DNA of 41,728 nucleotides, from NCBI GenBank assembly GCA_027073495.1, contig JALSVQ010000107.1, positions 5,116 to 46,843 of the forward strand, in the 5' to 3' direction. Shown here in pieces: positions 17,225-25,747 of the stretch. The DNA comes from Flavobacteriaceae bacterium (lineage in GTDB: Bacteria; Bacteroidota; Bacteroidia; Flavobacteriales; Flavobacteriaceae). The notes beneath the pieces are model-generated. The model was given only the letters and a program-made list of their open reading frames with translations, was not told the origin of the DNA and did not search any database. Numbering within the stretch: position 1 is the stretch's first letter; the number at the start of each line of letters is the position of its first letter. The position numbers and the translations under genes are program-made.

Positions 17225-19846
17225 TTGACAAAGGTGTTTAATAATTTGAATTTTCAATTTACTTGGAGAAGCTATCAAGAGAAGCTATTGAATGAGTTTT
17301 CAAAGCATATAGCTGACAATCATTTTCATGTTATTGCGCCTCCAGGTTCTGGAAAAACACTTTTAGGTCTCGAAATAGTGAACCGTTTGAACAAAAAAAT
17401 ATTGATTCTCTCTCCTACATTAACCATTAGAGACCAATGGGAAGATCGTTTGCAAAGTTTTTTTACGCAAGAGAAAGATTTTAAAAACTATTCTTTTGAT
17501 ATCAAAAAGCCCGCTGATATTACCTTTTCTACTTATCAATCACTACAATCATTTTATGGTAAATTTGAAAACAAAGATGATTGCTTTAATTTTTTTAGAA
17601 AACACAAAATTGAAGTTTTATTAGTTGATGAAGCACATCATTTAAAAAATACGTGGTGGCAAAGTTTATTTGAATTAAAACAAAATTTAGGCTTAATAAT
17701 AGTTGCACTTACAGCTACACCTCCTTATGATAGTTCGAGCATTGAACTCAATAAATATTTCAAGCTTTGTGGCGAAGTAGATGCAGAAATTGCTGTGCCT
17801 GATTTAGTAAAAGCAGGTGACCTTGCTCCGCATCAAGATTTTATCTTTTTGTCACAACCAAAAGCAACTGACATCAACTTTATTGCTGATTTTAGATTGA
17901 AAGTTTCCAATCTTATAGCCGATTTAAAAAAGGACGAACAGTTTATCCATTTTATAAAAACACATCGTTTTTATGCAGAAACCAAAGCAAATTTAGAAGA
18001 ACTGTACGGTAATCCTGAATATTTTTCTGCTTTACTAATTTTTCTTCATGCTATTGGAGAAAAAATCGCTAGAAGAAAATTGAATGTTTTAGGTTTTGGT
18101 CGTCGTGATGAAATTGAGTTTCCTCAATTGAATTACAAATGGATGGAACTCTTATTCCAATATATACTTGTTGATGATCGCGAAAATTTAGTAAAAGATG
18201 AAACGTATTTATCAGAATTAGCTGCAAAATTAAAGCGTTTACATCTTTTATCTAATAAAAAAGTAAATCTATTAGGCAATGAAGCATTATATAAGTCGCT
18301 TTCGCAAAACCCAAGTAAACTAGCAAGTATTGTAACCATTATTAATGCTGAACAAGCTGCCTTAGGCAATAATTTACGAGCGGTTATCTTGACCGACTAT
18401 ATTAGAACTTCATTTTTAAACACTACTACAGCACATTTACCTTTAATCAATCAATTGGGTGTGTTGCCTATTTTTCATTATTTGAGAAATGGTATTGCTC
18501 AAAAGGAAACTTTGGCTGTTTTGACAGGAAGTGTGGTGATTATCCATAAATCTATTTTAGCAGAATTTAAAGCACTTCTTTTTTTTGATAAAAAACTAGA
18601 AAAACCGCTAGCTGTTGCTGCCGATTTTATCCAAATACCGAAACAAGAAAACACTGTTGCTGCGATAACAGCACTCTTTGAGAAAGGTGCTATAAATATA
18701 TTGGTAGGAACAAAATCATTATTAGGTGAAGGTTGGGATGCGCCTTCAATTAATAGTTTAATTTTAGCCTCTTTTGTAGGTTCATTTGTTACTTCAAACC
18801 AAATGCGTGGTAGAGCAATTAGAAAAAATGCTAAAGTACTCGACAAAACAGGAAATATTTGGCATCTCGCTTGCTTAGATCCAACAGTGGAAGATGGCGG
18901 TAAAGATATTGAAATGCTCAAAAGGCGTTTTAATGTTTTTATGGGAGTTTCTAATTTGGATGTGCTTGGTATCGAAAATGGCATCGATCGTTTAGGTTTA
19001 CCAAATCGTTTTGTAGATGCTAATTATGAAGGTTTCAATGAAAAATCGCTTCAAAAATCGCACAATCGAAATGCAATCATATCCAAATGGAAAAATTCCA
19101 TTGCCAAAGGGTATCAGCTAACAAAGCAATTGCGTATTTTTTATAGTAATAGAAAAGAATATAAAAGACAAAAACGAGTCAATTTTAAAGATATAATATG
19201 GTATTCTACCTTAGAATTAATTTTAGGAATTGGTGCTTATTTACTAAAATTTATAATTCAAAATAGTACTATAGAAATAGTAACGTCTAGCAAATATTTC
19301 TATTATTTACTAACTACTCTGATGGTTAATTTTGGCTATAGAATCTTTTTGGCCGTAAAAAGGTATCTCCAATATGGTTTTATACACAAAAAAACCAAGC
19401 GAATGGGTAAAGCTGTTTTACAAACATTGTTTGATTTGGGGTATATTAACTCTGTTATGGAATCTATTACTATTCAAACTAAATTAACTCCAGAAGGAAA
19501 CGTTTATTGCGCTATTACAGGTGTTAATCAGTATGAAAACACGTTGTTTATTAATGCTTTAGAAGAAATAGTGCAGCCTATAGAAAACCCTAGATATCTT
19601 ATTGTTGTCAAAAACTATTTTAAAAGAAAATTGGATATTCAAAATTTTTATGCTGTTCCAAAACTATTTGGAGCACATAAAAAAGAGAGTTTACTATTTC
19701 TCCAAAACTGGAAAAAAGAAATGGGACACTCCAAATTATTTTACACAAGACATATTGAAGGACGTAAACTACTCTTGAAAGCTAGAATATACCACAGTAG
19801 TAATGCTTTTGAAAAGGTGACAAAAAACATCGTGATTTGGAAATAA
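17225..19846 (+). CDS. SF2 DEAD/DEAH-type helicase with two C-terminal hydrophobic segments
   Basis: An 873-residue protein. Helicase motifs: Walker A APPGSGKT with K44, DEAH at 135-138, TAT at 163-165, a motif around LGEGWDAPSI and motif VI QMRGRAIR at 526-533. After the second RecA-like domain the chain contains two hydrophobic stretches, near residues 657-678 and 693-711. A final conserved-looking soluble part of about 160 residues follows (ENPRYLIVVKNYFKRK, RHIEGRKLLLKAR), which I cannot assign. Helicase function is secure by motif; membrane association is inferred. Translation seems to begin at TTG 17225 (GTG at 17234 is the alternative), since no ATG precedes Walker A and the stop of the MscS gene is 4 bases upstream. 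Substrate and pathway are unknown; no nuclease or methylase lies next to it. Confidence 0.85.
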   Translation: MTKVFNNLNFQFTWRSYQEKLLNEFSKHIADNHFHVIAPPGSGKTLLGLEIVNRLNKKILILSPTLTIRDQWEDRLQSFFTQEKDFKNYSFDIKKPADITFSTYQSLQSFYGKFENKDDCFNFFRKHKIEVLLVDEAHHLKNTWWQSLFELKQNLGLIIVALTATPPYDSSSIELNKYFKLCGEVDAEIAVPDLVKAGDLAPHQDFIFLSQPKATDINFIADFRLKVSNLIADLKKDEQFIHFIKTHRFYAETKANLEELYGNPEYFSALLIFLHAIGEKIARRKLNVLGFGRRDEIEFPQLNYKWMELLFQYILVDDRENLVKDETYLSELAAKLKRLHLLSNKKVNLLGNEALYKSLSQNPSKLASIVTIINAEQAALGNNLRAVILTDYIRTSFLNTTTAHLPLINQLGVLPIFHYLRNGIAQKETLAVLTGSVVIIHKSILAEFKALLFFDKKLEKPLAVAADFIQIPKQENTVAAITALFEKGAINILVGTKSLLGEGWDAPSINSLILASFVGSFVTSNQMRGRAIRKNAKVLDKTGNIWHLACLDPTVEDGGKDIEMLKRRFNVFMGVSNLDVLGIENGIDRLGLPNRFVDANYEGFNEKSLQKSHNRNAIISKWKNSIAKGYQLTKQLRIFYSNRKEYKRQKRVNFKDIIWYSTLELILGIGAYLLKFIIQNSTIEIVTSSKYFYYLLTTLMVNFGYRIFLAVKRYLQYGFIHKKTKRMGKAVLQTLFDLGYINSVMESITIQTKLTPEGNVYCAITGVNQYENTLFINALEEIVQPIENPRYLIVVKNYFKRKLDIQNFYAVPKLFGAHKKESLLFLQNWKKEMGHSKLFYTRHIEGRKLLLKARIYHSSNAFEKVTKNIVIWK

Positions 19847-19956
19847 TTGAAAAAGAGGTTTGAGTCCGTATTTCGATACATTTTTGAAACGACTTGGTTG
19901 CACTAGATCATTACAATAAAAAAATCATGTAAATTGCACTAAATTTTTTTTTGAGT

Positions 19957-20481
19957 ATGGAAATATTAGATATTATATTGGCTGTATTATTATTGTACGG
20001 ATTAGTTATGGGAGTAAGCAAAGGGCTTTTTGTTGAAGCTGCTTCATTAGTTTCATTGGTATTAGGTGTTTATGGCGCTATTAAATTTTCTCATTTTACT
20101 GCTTCGTATCTCAAAAATTATGTTTCTTGGGATGAAAAAGTTTTAGGTTTAGCTGCTTTTGCCATAACTTTTGTAGTGATTATAATAGTTATTGCATTAT
20201 TGGGGAAACTCTTTACAAAACTTGCCGATGCTGCCGCTTTAGGTATTGTCAATAAACTCTTAGGAGGCGCTTTTGGGTTAATAAAAATAGGGTTAATCTT
20301 AAGTATTATTCTTATTGTATTTACACATATCAATAACACAATGACTTTTGTAAAACAAGAAACTTTGGATAAATCTATACTTTACAAACCAGTAAAAAGT
20401 CTTGCTCCAATGATTTTTCCTCAAATTATAAAAAATGCGGAGAGCAAAGCTGAAGAAGGCGGATTGCTAAATTTACCTTAA
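19957..20481 (+). CDS. cvpA: CvpA family membrane protein
   Basis: A 174-residue protein with four membrane helices in the CvpA pattern: N-terminal MEILDIILAVLLLYGLVMGVSKG, a second helix around SLVLGVYGAIKF, and later LLGGAFGLIKIGLILSII. E. coli CvpA is needed for colicin V production and envelope stress tolerance; the molecular role in Bacteroidota is unknown. I place the start at the ATG at 19957 and not at the TTG six bases upstream, because the family begins at this methionine. An 8-base direct repeat TTGCACTA occurs upstream at 19898 and 19934. The gene is 110 bases downstream of the helicase and may be in its transcript. Confidence 0.88.
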   Translation: MEILDIILAVLLLYGLVMGVSKGLFVEAASLVSLVLGVYGAIKFSHFTASYLKNYVSWDEKVLGLAAFAITFVVIIIVIALLGKLFTKLADAAALGIVNKLLGGAFGLIKIGLILSIILIVFTHINNTMTFVKQETLDKSILYKPVKSLAPMIFPQIIKNAESKAEEGGLLNLP

Positions 20482-20523
20482 ATATAATCGAAAGTAACTT
20501 GTTTTCCGGTTTTTATTAAATTT

Positions 20524-20540
20524 TTACATTTCTAATGTAA
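20524..20540. promoter_or_regulatory. Inverted repeat upstream of the DoxX-like gene
   Basis: TTACATT-TCT-AATGTAA is a perfect 7-base dyad with a 3-base centre, about 56 bases before the DoxX-like ATG. No T run follows, so it is not a standard terminator. A dimeric regulator site is possible. Confidence 0.4.
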
Positions 20541-20595
20541 GAGTTTACACCTTGTAACGTCTAAGATGTTATAACTAATCAAATTAATAAAAATT

Positions 20596-20970
20596 ATGAA
20601 TTCAAAAGTAACACTTATCGCACGTATTTTATTAGGATTTATCCTTATCGTTTTTGGTCTAAACAAATTTTTAGATTTTATGCCACATCCAGAATTATCA
20701 GCACAAGGTGCTACATTTATGGGAGCGCTTATGACTACAGGATATATGTTCAAACTCGTAGGGCTTACAGAGTTTGTATCTGGCTTACTATTACTAGTAA
20801 ATAAATACAAAGGGTTTGCTCTTGTATTGCTAGTTCCTATTTCCGTAAATATTGTATTTTTTCATCTTGTTCTAGAAGGTGGAAATGGTATTTTTCCTGC
20901 ATTAGTAGTTGCTGGCCTTAACGCATTCTTGATATATGTTAATTGGGATCGTTTCAAAAGCTTGTTCTAA
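20596..20970 (+). CDS. DoxX family membrane protein
   Basis: A 124-residue protein with four membrane helices and the DoxX-family features LIARILLGFILIVFGLNKF, a central GLTEFVSGLLLL and NIVFFHLVLEGG. DoxX relatives are small quinone-linked or redox-associated membrane proteins, often regulated by oxidative or thiol stress; the exact activity is unknown. The gene stands alone between cvpA and glnS, and the only regulatory hint is the dyad at 20524-20540. Identification to family is good, to function weak. Confidence 0.85.
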   Translation: MNSKVTLIARILLGFILIVFGLNKFLDFMPHPELSAQGATFMGALMTTGYMFKLVGLTEFVSGLLLLVNKYKGFALVLLVPISVNIVFFHLVLEGGNGIFPALVVAGLNAFLIYVNWDRFKSLF

Positions 20971-21055
20971 AAAAACGTATTAATAAAAACCTTATATAAG
21001 TAATTTATGTTTTTTAAATAGCTCTAAGCAATTATATTGATTTCTCTACATTTGC

Positions 21056-21088
21056 TTTTTGCTGAACAGCAAAAATAACTATCTTTGC
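21056..21088 (+). promoter_or_regulatory. glnS promoter with overlapping inverted repeat
   Basis: The -33 element TTTTTG (21056-21061) and the -7 box TATCTTTGC (21080-21088) are 18 bases apart, a good match to the Bacteroidota consensus. A dyad TTTTTGCTG-AA-CAGCAAAAA (21056-21075) covers the -33 element and most of the spacer, where a repressor would block initiation. The ATG lies 21 bases after the -7 box. Confidence 0.7.
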
Positions 21089-21109
21089 ACGGTATACTAA
21101 AAAGTAATT

Positions 21110-23236
21110 ATGGGCGAAGAAAAAAAAGCATTGAATTTTATTGAAGAAATAGTAGAAAATGATTTAAAAAATGGTTTATCACAAGACCATTTACGTTTTC
21201 GTTTTCCACCAGAGCCAAATGGATATTTGCACATTGGGCATGCAGCTTCTATCTACCTTAATTTTGGACTTGGACTAGAATACAATGCGCCAGTAAATTT
21301 ACGCTTTGACGATACAAACCCTGCCAAAGAAGAACAAGAATATGTAGATGCTATAAAAAAAGACATTAAATGGCTTGGTTTTTCTTGGGATAAAGAATTG
21401 TATTCTTCAGACTATTTTGAACAACTTCACTATTGGTCAGTAACCTTAATACAAAACGGAAAAGCGTATGTAGATGAGCAAACTGCCGAAGAAATAGCTA
21501 CTCAAAAAGGAACCCCAACACAAGTTGGTACAGATAGTCCATATCGCTACCGCCCAATAGAAGAAAATTTAGAGCTTTTTGAACGTATGAAAACTGGTGA
21601 ATTTGATGAAGGTACACATATATTACGTGCCAAAATTGATATGAATTCATCCAATATGTTGATGCGTGATCCTATAATATATCGCATTCTTAGAAAAGCA
21701 CATCACCGAACAGGTGATGCGTGGAATATCTATCCAATGTATGATTGGACACACGGAGAAAGTGATTATCTTGAGCAAATTTCACATTCTATCTGTACTT
21801 TAGAATTCAAAATGCACCGGGAACTCTACGATTGGTTTTTAGACCAAGTTTATGATAAATCTATTTTGCCATTGCGCCCGAAACAACGCGAGTTTGCACG
21901 TCGTAATTTGAGTTATACTGTAATGAGCAAACGCAAGTTATTACAACTTGTACAAAACAAGGTTGTCAATGGTTGGGATGACCCACGAATGCCTACAATA
22001 TCTGGTTTGAGACGCAGAGGTTACACACCTGCTTCAATTCGAAATTTCAGTGAAATTTCTGGTATATCGAAGCGTGATAATGTTACCGATGTAGCATTAT
22101 TAGAATATTGCATTAAAGATGATTTAAACAAAACAGCTCCACGAGTTATGGCGGTGTTAAATCCTGTAAAAGTGGTTATTACTAATTATCCCGAAGGCAA
22201 AGAAGAATGGCTTGAAGCGGAAAACAATCCTGAAGACGAACATGCAGGAACTAGACAAGTACCTTTTTCAAAAGAAATCTATATTGAACGTGAAGATTTT
22301 AGAGAAGAAGCCAATAAAAAATTCTTCCGATTGAAACTTGGTAAAGAAGTGCGTTTGAAAAATGCTTATATTATTAATGCGAATAGTGTAGTTAAAGATG
22401 CAGATGGAACTATCCAAGAGATTCACTGTACATATGATGAAGATTCACGTTCGGGTTCTGGAACTGACGCGAGTAAACGCAAAGTAAAAGGTACATTGCA
22501 TTGGGTTTCAATAAATCACGCTGTAAAAGCAACAGTGCGTATCTATGATAGACTTTTTATAGATGAAGCACCCGATGGTCATAAAGATAAAGACTTTATG
22601 GATTTTGTAAACCCTAATTCATTAAAAACACAAACAGCTTATGTTGAGCCGAGCCTTGCAACAGCCAAAATTGGTGATCATTTTCAATTTCAACGTTTGG
22701 GCTATTTCAATATAGATGATGACAGTACAGCAGATCAATTGATTTTCAATAGAACGGTTGCACTTAAAGATTCTTGGGCAAAAATTGAAAAAAACACCAA
22801 TAATAAAGGGAAGCAACCACAAAATAATGCTTTGGCAGAAATTTATACTGCTGCAGGAAAATACTTAAAAGCACGTGAAGAAGATGAGCGTCAAACATTG
22901 GAAGCAAAGCTCTATGAATTAAGTAAAAAAGTAAGTGCTGATGAGGTTTTAGCATTAATACCACAAGCAAATAGTAACAAAGAGTTTCTAGCGTATTTAT
23001 TTATGCTTAACAGCAAGAATATAGCTCTTGATTTTGATAATAAAACCAATTTTGACAGTGCTAATGCTTTTTTAGCTAAAGCAATTGTGATGAAAAACTC
23101 TTATGTGCGGTATCGTGCGGTAGATTTTATCAAAAACTATCCTATTTTTCAAGCTAATTATTCGGAGTTGTTAAATACCATGGTCAAAGAAGATAAAAAC
23201 ACAAAGATTGTGGAGTTATTGAAGGGAATATTGTAG
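21110..23236 (+). CDS. glnS: Glutamine--tRNA ligase with C-terminal extension
   Basis: A 708-residue class I tRNA synthetase. The HIGH motif (FPPEPNGYLHIGHA, near 34-46), FDDTNPAKEEQEY and the KMSKS-equivalent VMSKR at 271-275 are those of GlnRS; the FDDTNP and EPNGYLHIGH forms favour GlnRS over GluRS. It charges tRNA-Gln directly in the cytoplasm. The anticodon-binding beta-barrels end near residue 557. The remaining 150 or so residues are helical (NALAEIYTAAGKYLKARE onwards) and exceed the 554 residues of E. coli GlnRS. Some bacterial GlnRS carry YqeY-like tails, but clear YqeY motifs are not visible here. It has its own promoter and no close co-directional neighbours. Confidence 0.95.
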   Translation: MGEEKKALNFIEEIVENDLKNGLSQDHLRFRFPPEPNGYLHIGHAASIYLNFGLGLEYNAPVNLRFDDTNPAKEEQEYVDAIKKDIKWLGFSWDKELYSSDYFEQLHYWSVTLIQNGKAYVDEQTAEEIATQKGTPTQVGTDSPYRYRPIEENLELFERMKTGEFDEGTHILRAKIDMNSSNMLMRDPIIYRILRKAHHRTGDAWNIYPMYDWTHGESDYLEQISHSICTLEFKMHRELYDWFLDQVYDKSILPLRPKQREFARRNLSYTVMSKRKLLQLVQNKVVNGWDDPRMPTISGLRRRGYTPASIRNFSEISGISKRDNVTDVALLEYCIKDDLNKTAPRVMAVLNPVKVVITNYPEGKEEWLEAENNPEDEHAGTRQVPFSKEIYIEREDFREEANKKFFRLKLGKEVRLKNAYIINANSVVKDADGTIQEIHCTYDEDSRSGSGTDASKRKVKGTLHWVSINHAVKATVRIYDRLFIDEAPDGHKDKDFMDFVNPNSLKTQTAYVEPSLATAKIGDHFQFQRLGYFNIDDDSTADQLIFNRTVALKDSWAKIEKNTNNKGKQPQNNALAEIYTAAGKYLKAREEDERQTLEAKLYELSKKVSADEVLALIPQANSNKEFLAYLFMLNSKNIALDFDNKTNFDSANAFLAKAIVMKNSYVRYRAVDFIKNYPIFQANYSELLNTMVKEDKNTKIVELLKGIL

Positions 23237-23295
23237 GAAATTATTGAGATTTACTAAAGAAGAAGAAAAAAATGACAACTATTTTTCTACAATAA

Positions 23296-24531
23296 CTAAT
23301 CACTTATATCTAAATACGACACTATTTTTTCAGTAGCACCAAGGTGTTTATTGATATATTCTTGACATTGGCTGCCTTTTATTTTTGCTAAAGCTAAATC
23401 ATTTAAAAGTAAATCTACTGTTGTATTAAATGTTTCTTGATTATCAACTACAAAAACAGTTTTTTGCTCAACTAAAGCTACAGCTTCTTTAAAGGTATCA
23501 AAAATTGAACCTATAATTATAGGAACACCAAATGTGGCGGGTTCTAAAATATTGTGAATACCAGCTTTTCCAAAACCACCACCAACATAAGCTAAAGAGG
23601 CATAACTATATATTTTTGTCAATAAACCTACAGTATCTACTATAAGCACATCATAATCTGATAGATTTTTTCCAGCATGTTCAGAATATAAAACAACGTT
23701 AGTATTAAGTGCTTCTTTTAAAGCTTGTATTGCTGTTTTTTTGATATTATGTGGTGCGATAATGAGTTTGAAATCAGTAACACTTTTTGAGTTATAATAT
23801 TTAATAAGTAGTTTTTCATCTTCAGCCCAAGTGCTACCAGCTACAAACACCTTTTTATTAGCTACAAAATTTGTTACAAAATCAAGTTCATTATCTTGAT
23901 TTACTATTTGCTGTACTCTATCAAAACGGGTGTCTCCAGCTATTTGTACTGTTTTGAATCCAGCGTTCTCTAATAAATTTTTAGATGTTTGGTCTTGCAC
24001 AAATAAAGCATTGAAATGTGACATAGATTTGCGAATAAATGCACCTAAAGGCTTAAACAAAAATTGTTTTTTATTAAAAATACCCGAAATAAGAATAGTT
24101 TGTATTTGCTGTTTACCAAGTTCATTTAAGAGATTAGGCCATATTTCATATTTGACAAAAACAGCTGTTTTAGGGTTTAAAAGCGTTACAAATTTTTGAG
24201 CATTTGCCTTACTGTCTAGAGGAAGATACAAAACTAAAGCTGCTTTATCATACGCTTTTTGTACTTCATAACCCGAAGGCGAAAAAAAAGTAAGCACAAC
24301 ACTATAGTTGTTTTGAATATTTGGATGTTCTAGTATGGGACGTCCTTGTTCAAATTCGCCTAAAGAAGCACAATGCATCCACAAAATAGGTTTTTCAGTT
24401 TTAAAATTTTTCAGTTGTTCAAAAGTAGTTTTTCTACCTTGTACAAATAACTTTAATTTAGGATTAAACCAAGCTAAAACAGGGAGGATCCAAGTTGTAA
24501 TTTGTATTGCAAAAGAATAAAGAAGTATCAT
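23296..24531 (-). CDS. waaA: 3-deoxy-D-manno-octulosonic acid (Kdo) transferase
   Basis: A 411-residue GT-B glycosyltransferase of family GT30. It has an N-terminal hydrophobic anchor (ILLYSFAIQITTWILPVLAWF), the catalytic-glutamate motif ASLGEFEQGRP, VLTFFSPSGYE, FVAGSTWAEDE, and the C-terminal AYVGGGFGKAGIHNILEPA typical of WaaA. It adds Kdo from CMP-Kdo to lipid A precursor at the cytoplasmic face of the inner membrane. I choose the ATG at 24531 over the one at 24546, because the upstream ATG overlaps a -7 box and the shorter form begins right at the membrane anchor. It is divergent from the aminotransferase gene, at the edge of the polysaccharide locus. Confidence 0.93.
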   Translation of the reverse strand: MILLYSFAIQITTWILPVLAWFNPKLKLFVQGRKTTFEQLKNFKTEKPILWMHCASLGEFEQGRPILEHPNIQNNYSVVLTFFSPSGYEVQKAYDKAALVLYLPLDSKANAQKFVTLLNPKTAVFVKYEIWPNLLNELGKQQIQTILISGIFNKKQFLFKPLGAFIRKSMSHFNALFVQDQTSKNLLENAGFKTVQIAGDTRFDRVQQIVNQDNELDFVTNFVANKKVFVAGSTWAEDEKLLIKYYNSKSVTDFKLIIAPHNIKKTAIQALKEALNTNVVLYSEHAGKNLSDYDVLIVDTVGLLTKIYSYASLAYVGGGFGKAGIHNILEPATFGVPIIIGSIFDTFKEAVALVEQKTVFVVDNQETFNTTVDLLLNDLALAKIKGSQCQEYINKHLGATEKIVSYLDISD

Positions 24532-24535
24532 AGTA

Positions 24536-24543
24536 CAAAAATA
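24536..24543 (-). promoter_or_regulatory. -7 box directly upstream of waaA (probably leaderless)
   Basis: On the minus strand TATTTTTG (24543 to 24536) fits TAnnTTTG, with four bases between its G and the ATG at 24531. It covers part of the alternative upstream ATG, which argues for the shorter protein. Confidence 0.5.
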
Positions 24544-24579
24544 CATTTCTTATACTAAATAAATAGTTATCTTTTTAAT

Positions 24580-24587
24580 TATCTTTG
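24580..24587 (+). promoter_or_regulatory. -7 box for the aminotransferase-galE unit
   Basis: TATCTTTG fits TAnnTTTG and lies 29 bases before the ATG at 24617. It shows that the GTG at 24587 belongs to the promoter and is not the start codon. No clear -33 element is seen. Confidence 0.5.
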
Positions 24588-24616
24588 TGCTTATTCTAAT
24601 AAAAAAAGAATTTACG

Positions 24617-25747
24617 ATGAAAAAAATACAAATGGTTGACTTAATCGGTCAATACGAACAGATAAAAGATCAAGTCAATAGTTCATTAACACAGATAATG
24701 GAAACGGCACAATTTGTAAATGGGCCAGCAGTCAAACAATTTCAAGTAGATTTAGAGCAGTATCTTGATGTCAAACATGTAATCCCTTGTGCCAATGGTA
24801 CCGATGCATTGCAGATAGCAATGATGGGATTGGGCTTAGAACAAGGTGATGAGGTTATCACAGCCGATTTTACCTTTGCAGCTACTGTAGAGGTTATTGC
24901 ATTGCTTAAACTAACACCAGTTTTAATAGATGTAGATAAAGATACATTTACCATTAATATAGCTGCATTAAAAAAAGCGATTACACCGAAAACAAAAGCG
25001 ATAGTACCTGTTCACCTTTATGGACAATGTGCCAATATGGAAGAAGTTCTTGAAGTAGCAAAAGCACACAACCTATTTGTTATAGAAGACACCGCACAAG
25101 CTATAGGCGCAACATACACGTTCAAAGATGGTACAAAGCAAAAAGCAGGAACAATGGGACATGTTGGTTGTACTTCATTTTTCCCATCAAAAAATTTAGG
25201 CTGTTATGGCGATGGCGGAGCTATATTTACCAATGATGATGCTTTGGCACATACTTTACGCGGTATTGTAAACCACGGAATGTACCGTAGATATTATCAT
25301 GATGTTGTAGGCGTAAATTCACGATTAGATAGTATGCAAGCGGCTGTTTTGCAAGCAAAATTACCATTGTTAGACAATTATAATGCAGCAAGACAACAAG
25401 CAGCAGCGTATTATGATAAAGCCTTTGCTTCTTGCAATAAAATTAGTACACCACATCGTGAAACGAGCTATTCTGACCATGTTTTTCATCAATATACAAT
25501 TCGTATAATTGGTGCAGATAGAGATGCTTTGGCAGCGCATTTGCAAGCACAAAACATTCCGCATGGTATTTATTATCCTGTACCTTTGCACTTACAAGAA
25601 GCATACAAAGATAGTCGCTACAATGAAGCTGATTTTGTACAAACCAATAGTTTGATTCACGAAGTACTTTCTTTGCCAATGCATACCGAATTAGACGAAG
25701 AACAATTAGCCTTTATTACCAACACTATTTTAGAATTTTTAAACTAA
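24617..25747 (+). CDS. DegT/DnrJ/EryC1/StrS family sugar aminotransferase
   Basis: A 376-residue PLP enzyme. Family blocks are NGTDALQIAMMGLG, GDEVITADFTFAAT, VHLYGQCANME, VIEDTAQAIGA and FFPSKNLGCYGDGGA, where K192 is the Schiff-base lysine. Such enzymes aminate nucleotide-linked keto sugars, making amino sugars for surface glycans. It resembles the WbpE/WlbC type acting on UDP-3-keto sugars, but the substrate cannot be settled by reading. The ATG at 24617 is chosen because the longer GTG start at 24587 lies in the -7 box. Its stop overlaps the galE start by one base (TAATG). Divergent from waaA. Confidence 0.88.
   Translation: MKKIQMVDLIGQYEQIKDQVNSSLTQIMETAQFVNGPAVKQFQVDLEQYLDVKHVIPCANGTDALQIAMMGLGLEQGDEVITADFTFAATVEVIALLKLTPVLIDVDKDTFTINIAALKKAITPKTKAIVPVHLYGQCANMEEVLEVAKAHNLFVIEDTAQAIGATYTFKDGTKQKAGTMGHVGCTSFFPSKNLGCYGDGGAIFTNDDALAHTLRGIVNHGMYRRYYHDVVGVNSRLDSMQAAVLQAKLPLLDNYNAARQQAAAYYDKAFASCNKISTPHRETSYSDHVFHQYTIRIIGADRDALAAHLQAQNIPHGIYYPVPLHLQEAYKDSRYNEADFVQTNSLIHEVLSLPMHTELDEEQLAFITNTILEFLN

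Noticed and set aside
18499-18984. 161-residue open frame on the minus strand inside the helicase gene
   Set aside because: It lies fully antisense to conserved helicase motifs, has no recognisable domain, and its composition is the mirror of the coding strand.
19898-19941. Direct 8-base repeat TTGCACTA before cvpA
   Set aside because: Two short AT-rich copies in a small region are compatible with chance; no regulator or promoter geometry supports them.
24587-24616. GTG at 24587 as start of the sugar aminotransferase
   Set aside because: The G is the last base of a -7 box, and the family begins at the ATG at 24617.
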